Shown here one piece after another: positions 16,308 through 24,015 of a stretch of 35,875 nucleotides of DNA. Source of the DNA: an uncultured Blautia sp. (GTDB lineage: Bacteria > Bacillota > Clostridia > Lachnospirales > Lachnospiraceae); assembly GCA_945864225.1 (NCBI GenBank), contig CAMBAL010000023.1, positions 1 to 35,875 of the forward strand, given 5' to 3'. The position numbers and the translations under genes were made by a program. The first letter of the stretch is position 1; the number at the start of each line of letters is the position of its first letter. The notes under the pieces were generated by a model. The model was not told where the DNA came from. It saw nothing but the letters and a program-made list of their open reading frames with translations, and ran no database searches.

Positions 16308-19300
16308 TCAGTGCAGTCTTATTTATTTCATTCTTTATTTTCCTGGTTCTGGGTGTGCCGATCGGAATCTGTCTGGGATTGTCATCCGTCTGTGCAATTT
16401 TGTATTCCGGAACATCCCTGACAATTGTTGCGACGAATATGTATTCCGGAATCAGCAAATTCCTGCTGCTGGCCATTCCGTTCTTTGTATTATCCGGAAA
16501 CATCATGGCGAAGGCGGGAATTTCCAAACGTCTGATTAAATTTGTAGATACCTGCGTCGGACACAGAAGAGGCGGCATTGCGATTGTCTGTGTTATTGTA
16601 GCATGTTTCTTTGGCGCAATTTCCGGCTCCGGTCCGGCAACCGTTGCTGCTCTTGGTGCGGTTCTGGTACCGGCTATGGTGGAACAGGGAGGTTTTTCCG
16701 CACCGTTTTCCACAGCACTGATGGCGACAGCCAGTTCGATTGCCATTGTCATACCGCCCAGTATTGCATTTGTGGTATATGCGTCGATTACAGGCGTATC
16801 CATCGCAGATATGTTTATGGCAGGTATTGTACCGGGAATCCTGATGGGGGTTGCTCTTGTCATCGTGGTTATGGTGGAAGCCAGAAGAAAAAATATCCAG
16901 CCTGTTCAGAAGAAAGCTTCTGCAGCGGAGCGTCTGGCGGCATTTAAAGATGCATTCTGGGGATTTCTGATGCCGGTCATCATTCTTGGCGGAATTTATG
17001 GAGGAATTTTCACACCGACAGAAGCAGCAGCGGTATCTGTTGTGTACGGACTCTTTGTGGGTATGGTGATCTATCGGGAAATCAAACTGAAAGATCTGGC
17101 AGAAATTCTGATTGAGTCTGCGAAGACAACCGGTGGAATCATGCTGATCGTTGCATGTGCGTCTCTGTTTTCTTTTGTCTGCACCAAATTCGGTATTGCA
17201 GAGGCAGCATCCGGACTTCTCGCAGGAATTGCGAAGAATCAGTTTATCTTCCTGCTGATCGTCAATGTGATTTTCCTGATCGCAGGATGTTTTATTGATG
17301 CAAACTCAGCCATGTATATTTTTATCCCGATCATGCTTCCGGTATGCAAAGCCCTTGGCTATGATGTGGTGGCATTCGGTGTTATGGCAACGGTAAACCT
17401 TGCCATCGGACAGGTGACTCCTCCGGTTGGTGTCAATCTGTTTGTGGCAATTGGCATCAAAATTAAAAAAGGTCTGGAAGTTACCCTGCAGCAGATTTCC
17501 AAAGCCGTTCTTCCGATGATTGCTGCATGTGTGGCTGTTCTTCTTGTAATTACCTATGTTCCGGAGGTTTCCGTAGCACTTCCCAAGGCACTGGCCAAGA
17601 ATGGTGCTTACACTGGAATCCAGGAAGAACAGACAGAAACCGGTAATTCTGCAGGCGGAAGCGAGGAGCAGAATTTTAATGATATTGCAGATTACAGTGA
17701 TCTGGACTGGCCGGAGATGACCTGGAACTTTGCTTGTTCCACAACAGAAACCAGTACCTGGGCAAAAGCCGGTGAAAAATTCGGCGAGCTGATGGAACAG
17801 GCTACCGGAGGCAAGATCAAAGTCAATGTTTACGCAGCCGATCAGCTGACCAATGGAAATCAGTCGGAAGGAATTCAGGCGCTGATGAATGGAGACCCGG
17901 TACAGATTTCCATGCATTCCAATCTGATCTACTCTGCGTTTGATCCGAGATTTAATGTGGTATCTCTGCCGTTTGCCTACGATTCCGTAGAGGATGCAGA
18001 TGCCAAATTTGATGGAGAAGCAGGAGAAAAACTGAAGGAAATCCTTGGAGAATACGGATTGCACTGTATGGGTATTGCGGAAAACGGATTTCGTGAACTG
18101 ACCAACAGTGTACATGAAGTGAAATCCGTGGAGGATATGAAGAACTTGAAGATTCGTGTGGCAGGCTCCAATCTTCTGATGGAATGTTATAAGAGATGGG
18201 GCGCAGATGCCACCAATATGAACTGGTCTGAAACCTATACAGCTCTGCAGCAGAACACCGTAGAAGGCCAGGAAAATCCGCTTCCTGCCATCGATGCGGC
18301 AAGTGTACAGGAAGTACAGCCATACTGCTCTCTGTGGGATGCCATTTATGACTGTCTGTTCTTCTGTATCAATGAAGAGCTTTATAACAGTTTGACACCA
18401 CAGCAGCAGGTCGTGGTAGATGAAGCAGGCCAGAAAGCCGTAGAATATGAGCGCTACATTAACCGCTCCGGCGACGAAGAAATCATGAGCCGCTGGGAAA
18501 CCAAAAACGGTGTGACCTTTACCGCAAAAGAGGAGATGGACATTGACTCCTTTAAAGAAGCAGTAGAAGGTGTGGATGAGTGGTTTACAGAAGAATTGAA
18601 AAATCAGGGCTTTGATGACGCAGAAGAACTTGTGGAACTTTTCACAGAGGATGTAGCTGCAGAACCGTCTTCCGCAGGGGAGGAAATGTCAGGTGTTACA
18701 GATTCTGAAGACAGCGTCCAGTCAGAAGATGCGGCAAATGTGTCTATGGATGATTACAGTGATCTGGACTGGGAAGAAACAACCTGGAACTTTGCATGCT
18801 CTACTACAGAAACCAGTACCTGGGCCAAAGGCGGCGAGAAATTCGGCGAACTGATGGAGCAGGCTACCGGCGGAAAGGTGAAAGTTAAAGTATATGCAGC
18901 CGATCAGCTGACGAATGGAAATCAGTCTGAAGGAATTCAGGCGCTGATGGATGGAGATCCGGTACAGATTTCTATGCATTCCAATCTGATCTATTCCGCA
19001 TTTGACCCGAGATTTAATGTAGTATCTCTTCCGTTCCTCTTTGATTCCATTGAAGATGCGGATGCCAAGCTGGATGGCGAGGGAGGAGCAATGCTCAATG
19101 AAGTTCTTGGAGAATACGGACTGCACTGCATGGGTATCGCAGAAAATGGATTCCGTGAACTGACTAACAGTGTACATGAAGTGAAATCCGTAGAGGATAT
19201 GAAGAACCTGAAGATCCGTGTGGCAGGCTCCAATCTTTTGATGGAATGTTATAAGAGATGGGGCGCAGATGCCACCAATATGAACTGGTCTGAAACCTAT

Positions 19301-19711
19301 ACAGCTCTGCAGCAGAACACCGTAGAAGGCCAGGAAAATCCGCTTCCTGCCATCGATGCGGCAAGCGTACAGGAAGTACAGCCGTACTGCTCTTTGTGGG
19401 ATGCCATTTATGACTGTCTGTTCTTCTGTATCAATGAAGAACTTTATAACAGTTTGACACCACAGCAGCAGGCCGTGGTAGATGAAGCAGGCCAGAAAGC
19501 CGTAGAATATGAGCGTTACATCAACCGTTCCGGTGATGAAGAAATCATGAGCCGCTGGGAGACGAAGAACGGTGTGACCTTTACAGAGAAAGAAGAGATG
19601 GATATGGATTCTTTCCGTGAAGCTGTAGAAGGTGTGGATGAATGGTTCATTGAAGAACTGAAAAATCAGGGATATGAAGACGGAGCTGAACTGGTAGCAG
19701 CGTTCCGTTAG
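16304..19711 (+). CDS. TRAP large permease fused to two DctP substrate-binding domains
   Basis: One uninterrupted 1135-residue protein. Residues 1 to about 430 are a DctM large permease with many hydrophobic segments and the family motifs GSGPATVAALGAVLVPAM, PPSIAFVVY, TPTEAAAVSVVYGLF and QVTPPVGVNLFVA. After a short polar linker come two DctP-type solute-binding domains at about 463-785 and 817-1135, repeated with a period of exactly 354 codons (1062 bp) and joined by an acidic Ser/Glu linker. Each has the LKIRVAGSN segment with the Arg that in DctP proteins binds the substrate carboxylate (R618 and R972), and NTVEGQENPLPA. Neither has a signal peptide or lipobox; export depends on the permease part, whose C-terminus is reported as extracytoplasmic in the family. 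The likely substrate is an organic or amino acid carboxylate. Confidence 0.92.
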   Translation: MISAVLFISFFIFLVLGVPIGICLGLSSVCAILYSGTSLTIVATNMYSGISKFLLLAIPFFVLSGNIMAKAGISKRLIKFVDTCVGHRRGGIAIVCVIVACFFGAISGSGPATVAALGAVLVPAMVEQGGFSAPFSTALMATASSIAIVIPPSIAFVVYASITGVSIADMFMAGIVPGILMGVALVIVVMVEARRKNIQPVQKKASAAERLAAFKDAFWGFLMPVIILGGIYGGIFTPTEAAAVSVVYGLFVGMVIYREIKLKDLAEILIESAKTTGGIMLIVACASLFSFVCTKFGIAEAASGLLAGIAKNQFIFLLIVNVIFLIAGCFIDANSAMYIFIPIMLPVCKALGYDVVAFGVMATVNLAIGQVTPPVGVNLFVAIGIKIKKGLEVTLQQISKAVLPMIAACVAVLLVITYVPEVSVALPKALAKNGAYTGIQEEQTETGNSAGGSEEQNFNDIADYSDLDWPEMTWNFACSTTETSTWAKAGEKFGELMEQATGGKIKVNVYAADQLTNGNQSEGIQALMNGDPVQISMHSNLIYSAFDPRFNVVSLPFAYDSVEDADAKFDGEAGEKLKEILGEYGLHCMGIAENGFRELTNSVHEVKSVEDMKNLKIRVAGSNLLMECYKRWGADATNMNWSETYTALQQNTVEGQENPLPAIDAASVQEVQPYCSLWDAIYDCLFFCINEELYNSLTPQQQVVVDEAGQKAVEYERYINRSGDEEIMSRWETKNGVTFTAKEEMDIDSFKEAVEGVDEWFTEELKNQGFDDAEELVELFTEDVAAEPSSAGEEMSGVTDSEDSVQSEDAANVSMDDYSDLDWEETTWNFACSTTETSTWAKGGEKFGELMEQATGGKVKVKVYAADQLTNGNQSEGIQALMDGDPVQISMHSNLIYSAFDPRFNVVSLPFLFDSIEDADAKLDGEGGAMLNEVLGEYGLHCMGIAENGFRELTNSVHEVKSVEDMKNLKIRVAGSNLLMECYKRWGADATNMNWSETYTALQQNTVEGQENPLPAIDAASVQEVQPYCSLWDAIYDCLFFCINEELYNSLTPQQQAVVDEAGQKAVEYERYINRSGDEEIMSRWETKNGVTFTEKEEMDMDSFREAVEGVDEWFIEELKNQGYEDGAELVAAFR
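17690..19690 (+). repeat. 1062-bp in-frame tandem duplication (SBP domains)
   Basis: The segments starting GATTACAGTGATCTGGACTGG at 17690 and 18752 are direct repeats. Identity is highest in the second half: roughly 18178-18302 and 19240-19364 look identical base for base, while the first halves carry many synonymous and some amino acid changes. That uneven pattern suggests gene conversion after the duplication. Confidence 0.9.
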
Positions 19712-19751
19712 AATAGAATGTTACTGTGATCTGAGTGAGCAGTAAAGAGAG

Positions 19752-19790
19752 AACCGCCGGGGATGAAGAGACATCCTTCCGGCGGTTATT
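19752..19790 (+). terminator. Terminator of the TRAP operon
   Basis: AACCGCCGG (19752-19760) pairs with CCGGCGGTT (19779-19787), followed by ATTTATG. A palindromic repeat follows directly and may back it up. Confidence 0.7.
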
Positions 19791-19897
19791 TATGTTGCAG
19801 AAGCGTGCTTCGCTTTTTCCTGTAACATAAAAATTTCTGGTCAGGGATTCTTTCCTGAACCACAGGAGTGTGCTTTGTATTTTCCTGTGATGCGAAA
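19788..19897. repeat. Degenerate relatives of the 53-bp palindrome
   Basis: 19788-19833 (TTATGTTGCAG...CCTGTAACATAAAAA) and 19859-19897 (CACAGGAGTG...TTTTCCTGTG) share the layout of the palindrome at 15223: a CAGGAAA-like left arm, a GTGCTTCG-like loop, TTTTCCTG and an A-run. Confidence 0.65.
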
Positions 19898-20172
19898 ATG
19901 CTATATAAAAATCTAACAAATGGACAGTTTTTTCTGTGAATACAATCTTGGTCAAGCGATGGAAATAAGTTACAATAATTACAAGAAATTTTCAGATATT
20001 ATTAGAACATGTTTGAAAATTGCTTTCCGACAAACATGTTTTGGTACATCAAAAAAACTGCTATATCACTTGCCTGATTTCTTATATGCTGCGTGGTTGT
20101 CAATCGACGATGCCGCCGCATCGCCTCATTCCTCCGTCTTGCATATGAGAAAATCATTCTGGGTGATAAAAA

Positions 20173-20994
20173 CTACAAATGCAGGCGTTTCCGGTAAGCA
20201 GCAGGAGAAATTCCATAGCGCATACGGAAAATACGGATCAGAGATTCAGGCTGCTGATAACCGCAGGAATACGCAACAGCGGCAATGGAAAGCGTAGAGG
20301 TATCCAGCAGATGGACGGCTTTGGTCAGCCGGAAATTCTGTATATATTCGATAGGAGTCTGACCAGTCTGTTCTTTGAAAATACTGCTGAAATAACTGCG
20401 GTTCAGTCCTACATGATGCGCAATTTCTTCTACCGTAAGAGGTTCTGCGAAATGATTGTGAATATAATCGGCCGCCTGGCGGACATAAAGGTTCCCGTCG
20501 GATTTTGGAAGAATTTCCTGGTTCGAAGCGGCAATGACACTGATAAAACGATAGAAATCACCAAGTACTGCGAAGGTGTCTGCGGCGTTGCTGTGATTAT
20601 GAAGCAGCATGTCTGAAACGCAGCGGTGCAGGATTGCCGATTCGGTGCTTTCAAATACCGGCTGATTCTGAGAAAGCCCGATGGAAGCAATCAGCTGAGA
20701 AGCTTCCGTTCCGGAAAAACCAACCCAGATATAGGTCCAGGGTTCGGTGGCATCGGCCATATAAGTGGTCAGATAGTCAGGTTCAATGAGAAAGCCCTGT
20801 CCGGCTTTCAGATGATAGTCGGTCTGATTGACGGAAAAGACACCCTTGCCGTCAAGTATATAGTGCAGCAGGTAATAAGAACGGACAGCAGGTCCGTATT
20901 TATGACAGGGTTCCGTTACAGAATGACCGAATGTAACGATTCCCAGAGATTGCTGGCGGGGTGAGGGAAGAGAAAAACTGACTGCGTTTTCCAT
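20173..20994 (-). CDS. AraC family transcriptional regulator
   Basis: A 273-residue regulator. Seen: an N-terminal cupin-type sugar-sensing region (HYILDGKGVFSV, KAGQGFLIEPD, TYIWVGFSG) and a C-terminal pair of helix-turn-helix motifs over the last 100 residues, including VEEIAHHVGLNRSYFSSIFK, TGQTPIEYI and SIAAVAYSCGYQQPESLIRI. These match the RafR/MsmR-like activators of alpha-galactoside genes. It is divergent from the GH4 gene at 21298, its most likely target, with a 303-bp shared control region. GAAAGGA upstream on the minus strand supports the start at 20994. The inducer is unknown; an alpha-galactoside or related sugar is inferred only from the neighbour. Confidence 0.9.
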   Translation of the reverse strand: MENAVSFSLPSPRQQSLGIVTFGHSVTEPCHKYGPAVRSYYLLHYILDGKGVFSVNQTDYHLKAGQGFLIEPDYLTTYMADATEPWTYIWVGFSGTEASQLIASIGLSQNQPVFESTESAILHRCVSDMLLHNHSNAADTFAVLGDFYRFISVIAASNQEILPKSDGNLYVRQAADYIHNHFAEPLTVEEIAHHVGLNRSYFSSIFKEQTGQTPIEYIQNFRLTKAVHLLDTSTLSIAAVAYSCGYQQPESLIRIFRMRYGISPAAYRKRLHL

Positions 20995-21297
20995 GAAGCA
21001 CGATCCTTTCGTAAATGAGAGTTAAGGCAACGATTCAGCAGCTGCGATCCCGTAATAATGAGGGATGGAGCAGTTCTGATGAAAGATATTTTAGCAGATG
21101 TTTTTCACAAATACAATGAATGGAAACGGGAATATTGTTATGGTCGTTTACTCCATTTTCAGTGACATGATTTGTAATGCATAGAAATCATACCAAATAT
21201 TTGCCTGTTTCTTTATTGGTATAGTTATTTACGAAACGATGTACGGAATATCTGATAAAATACAGATGGCAAACATCTGAAAAAATAGGAGGATATC
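20995..21297. promoter_or_regulatory. Divergent control region of araC-type gene and GH4 gene
   Basis: This 303-bp region has no gene. It contains an inverted repeat ATACCAA (21190-21196) and TTGGTAT (21216-21222), a possible operator, and an extended -10 TGATAAAAT at 21253-21261 for the GH4 gene with no good -35. A poor -35 is what an activator-dependent promoter would show. Confidence 0.5.
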
Positions 21298-22626
21298 ATG
21301 AAAAAAATCAAGATTACATTTATGGGAGCCGGAAGCACGGTATTTGCAAGAAATGTACTGGGGGACTGTATGTGTACTCCGGCGCTGCGGGAGGCGGAAA
21401 TTGCGCTGTATGACATTGATGCAAAGCGTCTGGAGGATTCGGAGATTATTCTGAATGCCATTAACCGGAACATCAACGAGGGACGTGCCGCTATTCGTAC
21501 CTACCTGGGTGCAGAAAACAGGAAAGAAGCCCTTCGCGATGCGGATTTCGTAGTGAATGCCATTCAGGTAGGCGGTTATGAACCGTGTACAGTAACCGAT
21601 TTCGAAATTCCGAAAAAATACGGTCTTCGTCAGACCATTGCAGATACTCTTGGAATCGGCGGAATCATGAGAGGTCTGCGGACCATTCCGGTACTGGAAG
21701 AATTTGCACGTGATATGGAAGAAGTCTGTCCGAACACCCTCTTCCTCAATTACAGCAATCCGATGGCAATACTGACCGGATATATGCAGCGCTATACAAA
21801 AATCCGTACAGTAGGCCTGTGCCACAGTGTACAGGTATGTTCAAAAGGACTGCTGGAAAAACTGGGAATGGAAGACCGGCTGGAAGGCAGAAGAGAAGTA
21901 ATTGCCGGAATCAATCATATGGGATGGCTGCTGGAGATTTATGACAAAGAAGGAAATGATCTGTATCCGGAAATTCGCGAGCGTGCAGCAAAGAAAAATG
22001 CAGAAGAAAAACATGATGATATGGTACGCTTTGAATATATCCGAAGACTGGGCTATTATTGTACAGAATCCAGTGAACATAATGCAGAATACAATCCGCT
22101 GTTTATCAAATCCGGATATCCGGAACTGATTGAAAAATACAACATTCCTCTGGATGAATATCCGCGCCGCTGTATCAACCAGATTGAGGGCTGGGAAAAA
22201 GAACGTGAGGATATTCTGAAAGATGGAAAAATCACACACGAGCGTTCCAAAGAATATGCTTCTTATATCATGGAAGCAGTCGTAACAGGACAGCCGTACA
22301 AAATCGGGGGAAATGTTCTGAATCATGGATTGATTGAAAATCTTCCGGCAGAAGCATGCGTGGAGGTGCCGTGTATGATCGATGCAAATGGCGTAAATCC
22401 ATGTAAGGTTGGCAAACTTCCGACACAGCTTGCTGCTATGAATATAACGAATATCAACCCGCAGCTCCTGACAATCGAAGCAGCGGTAACAAAGGACCGC
22501 AATAAGATTTATCAGGCAGCCATGCTTGACCCGCATACGGCCGCAGAACTCAGCATGGATGATATCTGCGCCATGTGTGATGAACTGATCGCGGCACATG
22601 GAGAGTACATGAAAATGTATCGGTAA
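21298..22626 (+). CDS. melA: Glycoside hydrolase family 4, probable alpha-galactosidase
   Basis: A 442-residue GH4 enzyme. This family uses NAD+ and a divalent metal (usually Mn2+) in an oxidation-elimination mechanism to cleave glycosides. Seen: the N-terminal NAD motif ITFMGAGSTVFARN, the metal-ligand CH pair C175-H176 in GLCHSVQ and H207 in INHMGW, and QTIADTLGIGGIMRGLRTIP, which resembles MelA-type alpha-galactosidases rather than 6-phospho-glycosidases. The ATG at 21298 follows AGGAGGATATC. It is probably activated by the divergent AraC-type regulator. No transporter gene is adjacent, so substrate uptake must be encoded elsewhere. GH4 membership is secure, while alpha-galactosidase versus alpha-glucosidase or galacturonidase is less so. 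Confidence 0.85.
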   Translation: MKKIKITFMGAGSTVFARNVLGDCMCTPALREAEIALYDIDAKRLEDSEIILNAINRNINEGRAAIRTYLGAENRKEALRDADFVVNAIQVGGYEPCTVTDFEIPKKYGLRQTIADTLGIGGIMRGLRTIPVLEEFARDMEEVCPNTLFLNYSNPMAILTGYMQRYTKIRTVGLCHSVQVCSKGLLEKLGMEDRLEGRREVIAGINHMGWLLEIYDKEGNDLYPEIRERAAKKNAEEKHDDMVRFEYIRRLGYYCTESSEHNAEYNPLFIKSGYPELIEKYNIPLDEYPRRCINQIEGWEKEREDILKDGKITHERSKEYASYIMEAVVTGQPYKIGGNVLNHGLIENLPAEACVEVPCMIDANGVNPCKVGKLPTQLAAMNITNINPQLLTIEAAVTKDRNKIYQAAMLDPHTAAELSMDDICAMCDELIAAHGEYMKMYR

Positions 22627-22643
22627 ATCAGAAAGATAAATAA

Positions 22644-22847
22644 TCAGTCCTGTTTGCTGGAAATATACTGAGAAATATGCTGCAGAGTATATTGCTGTGA
22701 ATCATTGTGATAGATCCTGAATATTACGGCACAGCAGAGTTGCCAGGTCGATGTGATAATCAATGAAAGAATCAATGAAACAATTATCGGTATAGTCGAT
22801 GAAAGAATCGATGAAACAATTATTGGAATAATCAATGAAAAATCCAT
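22644..22847 (-). CDS. Possible small hydrophobic peptide (67 aa)
   Basis: On the minus strand an ATG at 22847 follows GCAGGAGATTTTTAT and opens 67 codons. The first 35 residues are a strongly hydrophobic Ile/Ser/Leu segment (SLIIPIIVSSILSSTIPIIV) encoded by the 36-bp tandem repeat, followed by a polar tail with tyrosines and glutamines. The ribosome binding site lies in the arm of the lysE/GH4 terminator hairpin, so it may be fortuitous. If real, it resembles type I toxin or small membrane peptides in general form only. Speculative. Confidence 0.2.
   Translation of the reverse strand: MDFSLIIPIIVSSILSSTIPIIVSLILSLIITSTWQLCCAVIFRIYHNDSQQYTLQHISQYISSKQD
22756..22840. repeat. 36-bp tandem repeat, about 2.4 copies
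   Basis: The unit begins ATAATCAATGAAAGAATC and recurs at 22756, 22792 and (partial) 22828. The period of 36 keeps frame. Changes between copies are mostly A to G. It lies between the GH4 gene and the terminator. Confidence 0.75.
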
Positions 22848-22850
22848 ATA

Positions 22851-22893
22851 AAAATCTCCTGCAGAAAACCATCGAATTCTGCAGGAGATTTTT
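22851..22893. terminator. Bidirectional terminator, GH4 gene and lysE gene
   Basis: AAAATCTCCTGCAG (22851-22864) and its perfect complement (22879-22892) form a 14-bp stem with A- and T-runs. The lysE stop codon sits at its edge, so both convergent transcripts can end here. Confidence 0.85.
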
Positions 22894-23479
22894 AACGTAT
22901 AATTCTTAGTGCACACCAGAGAAGAAGAAATGCCATGACCGCATTCATTACCCGGTAATGTGCGTTATACAGACGTTTCAGGAGATTTCCGGCAAATGCC
23001 CAGATGAGGTTCCCGATAGCTCCAAGAATCATAAGATATATGGCAAACAGGAAAAGCAGGAGGATACTGCTTTCCCATGGGAGAATAAAAGTGGAAAACA
23101 TGGTCAGTCCGTATAGAATAATTTTTACGATCAAAAGTTGGAGAAAAAGTCCCATCAGATAGGATGGTTCTTTTTCAGCAGCAGAATCGGCAGGTGGTTG
23201 GCGCCGGAAGGTCTGCCAGGCAAGATAAAGAATATAGGCAGCACCGGCATATTTCATGTATGCCTGAATGCCTGGAATGACTTTGCTCAGAGTACTGCAG
23301 AACAGTCCGCTGAGACACATCAGAGTCAGAGAACCGGTCCAGATTCCAAGCATCAGACGGAGATTTTTCCGGATTCCATATTTACTGGAAGTGGATAATA
23401 ACAAAATATTGTTCGGGCCCGGAGACCAGACGGTGATGGCTGCAGAAACAGTCATATTAAGAAAAACGGATAATGGCAT
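22892..23479 (-). CDS. LysE/RhtB family amino acid exporter
   Basis: A 195-residue integral membrane protein of the LysE superfamily, which exports amino acids such as lysine, homoserine or threonine. Seen: about six hydrophobic segments, the family's early SPGPNNILLLSTSSKYG motif near residue 20 and GAAYILYLAWQTFRR in the middle. The frame is open to 23611, but the ATG at 23479 has AAAGGA about ten bases upstream on the minus strand and gives the normal N-terminus (MPLSVFLNM). Gene stands alone, convergent with the GH4 gene. The substrate cannot be assigned from sequence. Confidence 0.88.
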   Translation of the reverse strand: MPLSVFLNMTVSAAITVWSPGPNNILLLSTSSKYGIRKNLRLMLGIWTGSLTLMCLSGLFCSTLSKVIPGIQAYMKYAGAAYILYLAWQTFRRQPPADSAAEKEPSYLMGLFLQLLIVKIILYGLTMFSTFILPWESSILLLFLFAIYLMILGAIGNLIWAFAGNLLKRLYNAHYRVMNAVMAFLLLWCALRIIR

Positions 23480-23863
23480 TGCGTTTTTTCCTTTCATTCC
23501 ATGATAATCACTGTCTATAAAAACAGGTACCTTTATTTTATCATGGCAGGAAAAACAAGGCAAATGAAATTGCATAGATGCGTGACTATTAAATAATCCT
23601 GAATTATTCACGGAACAGTATCTGAACTAAAAAACAGATCCATGAATCAAACAATTGTTTCATGCAGCCATAGCCTTACTCCATAACCCCGTCAAAAGGG
23701 TATAGTATCCCTGTGACAGATTTCAGAGTAGTTATTGAGCTGTCAAGGTTCATTCATAGCTGCTATTCCAGCTGTACATTTAGTTTGCTGATCTATAAAA
23801 ACTGAAAAATAATAATAAATCACATAAAAATGCAGAATAAAACAACTAAAATACGAAAAAGTG

Positions 23864-23872
23864 TGATATAAT
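23864..23872 (+). promoter_or_regulatory. Extended -10 promoter of the ppk2 gene
   Basis: TGATATAAT is a consensus extended -10 located seven bases before the tandem repeat array, so the array would be in the transcribed leader. The -35 region is weak. Confidence 0.6.
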
Positions 23873-23878
23873 AACGAA

Positions 23879-23956
23879 CACAAAGAACAAACACAAAGAA
23901 CGAACACAAAGAACAAACACAAAGAACAAACACAAAGAACAAACACAAAGAACGAA
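23879..23956. repeat. 13-bp tandem repeat array, six copies
   Basis: Copies of CACAAAGAAC(A/G)AA start at 23879, 23892, 23905, 23918, 23931 and 23944. Three are identical and the others differ by one A/G change. It lies between promoter and ribosome binding site of the ppk2 gene. Confidence 0.95.
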
Positions 23957-24015
23957 ACGTGATATGCAGTAAAATGAAAACGCACATAGATCCATAAGAA
24001 AACGAGGTGAAGTAT

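Larger units (their letters stand above)
19712..20172. other. Non-coding region between TRAP operon and AraC gene
   Basis: No gene is supported here. It contains the TRAP terminator (19752-19790), two degenerate palindromes (19788-19833, 19859-19897), AT-rich sequence, the dispersed ATTAGAACATGTTTGAAAATT motif (20001-20029), which also forms an inverted repeat with CAAACATGT up to 20041, and a more GC-rich block at 20085-20160 next to the AraC gene end. The last two could be a decayed mobile repeat. Confidence 0.5.
23480..24015. other. Non-coding region between lysE and ppk2 genes
   Basis: This is 536 bp of AT-rich sequence without a supported gene. It has a near-palindrome CATGAATCAAACAATTGTTT (about 23641-23664), an imperfect hairpin GTCAAAAGGG...CCCTGTGAC (about 23692-23717), an extended -10 for the ppk2 gene and a 13-bp tandem repeat array. 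Confidence 0.6.

Noticed and set aside
19920-20297. A 125-codon plus-strand frame running into the AraC gene
   Set aside because: It overlaps the AraC coding region in antisense and crosses the repeat-like block, with no ribosome binding site.
23879-23956. A CRISPR array
   Set aside because: The units are 13 bp and directly adjacent with no spacers, and no cas genes are present. It is a simple tandem repeat.
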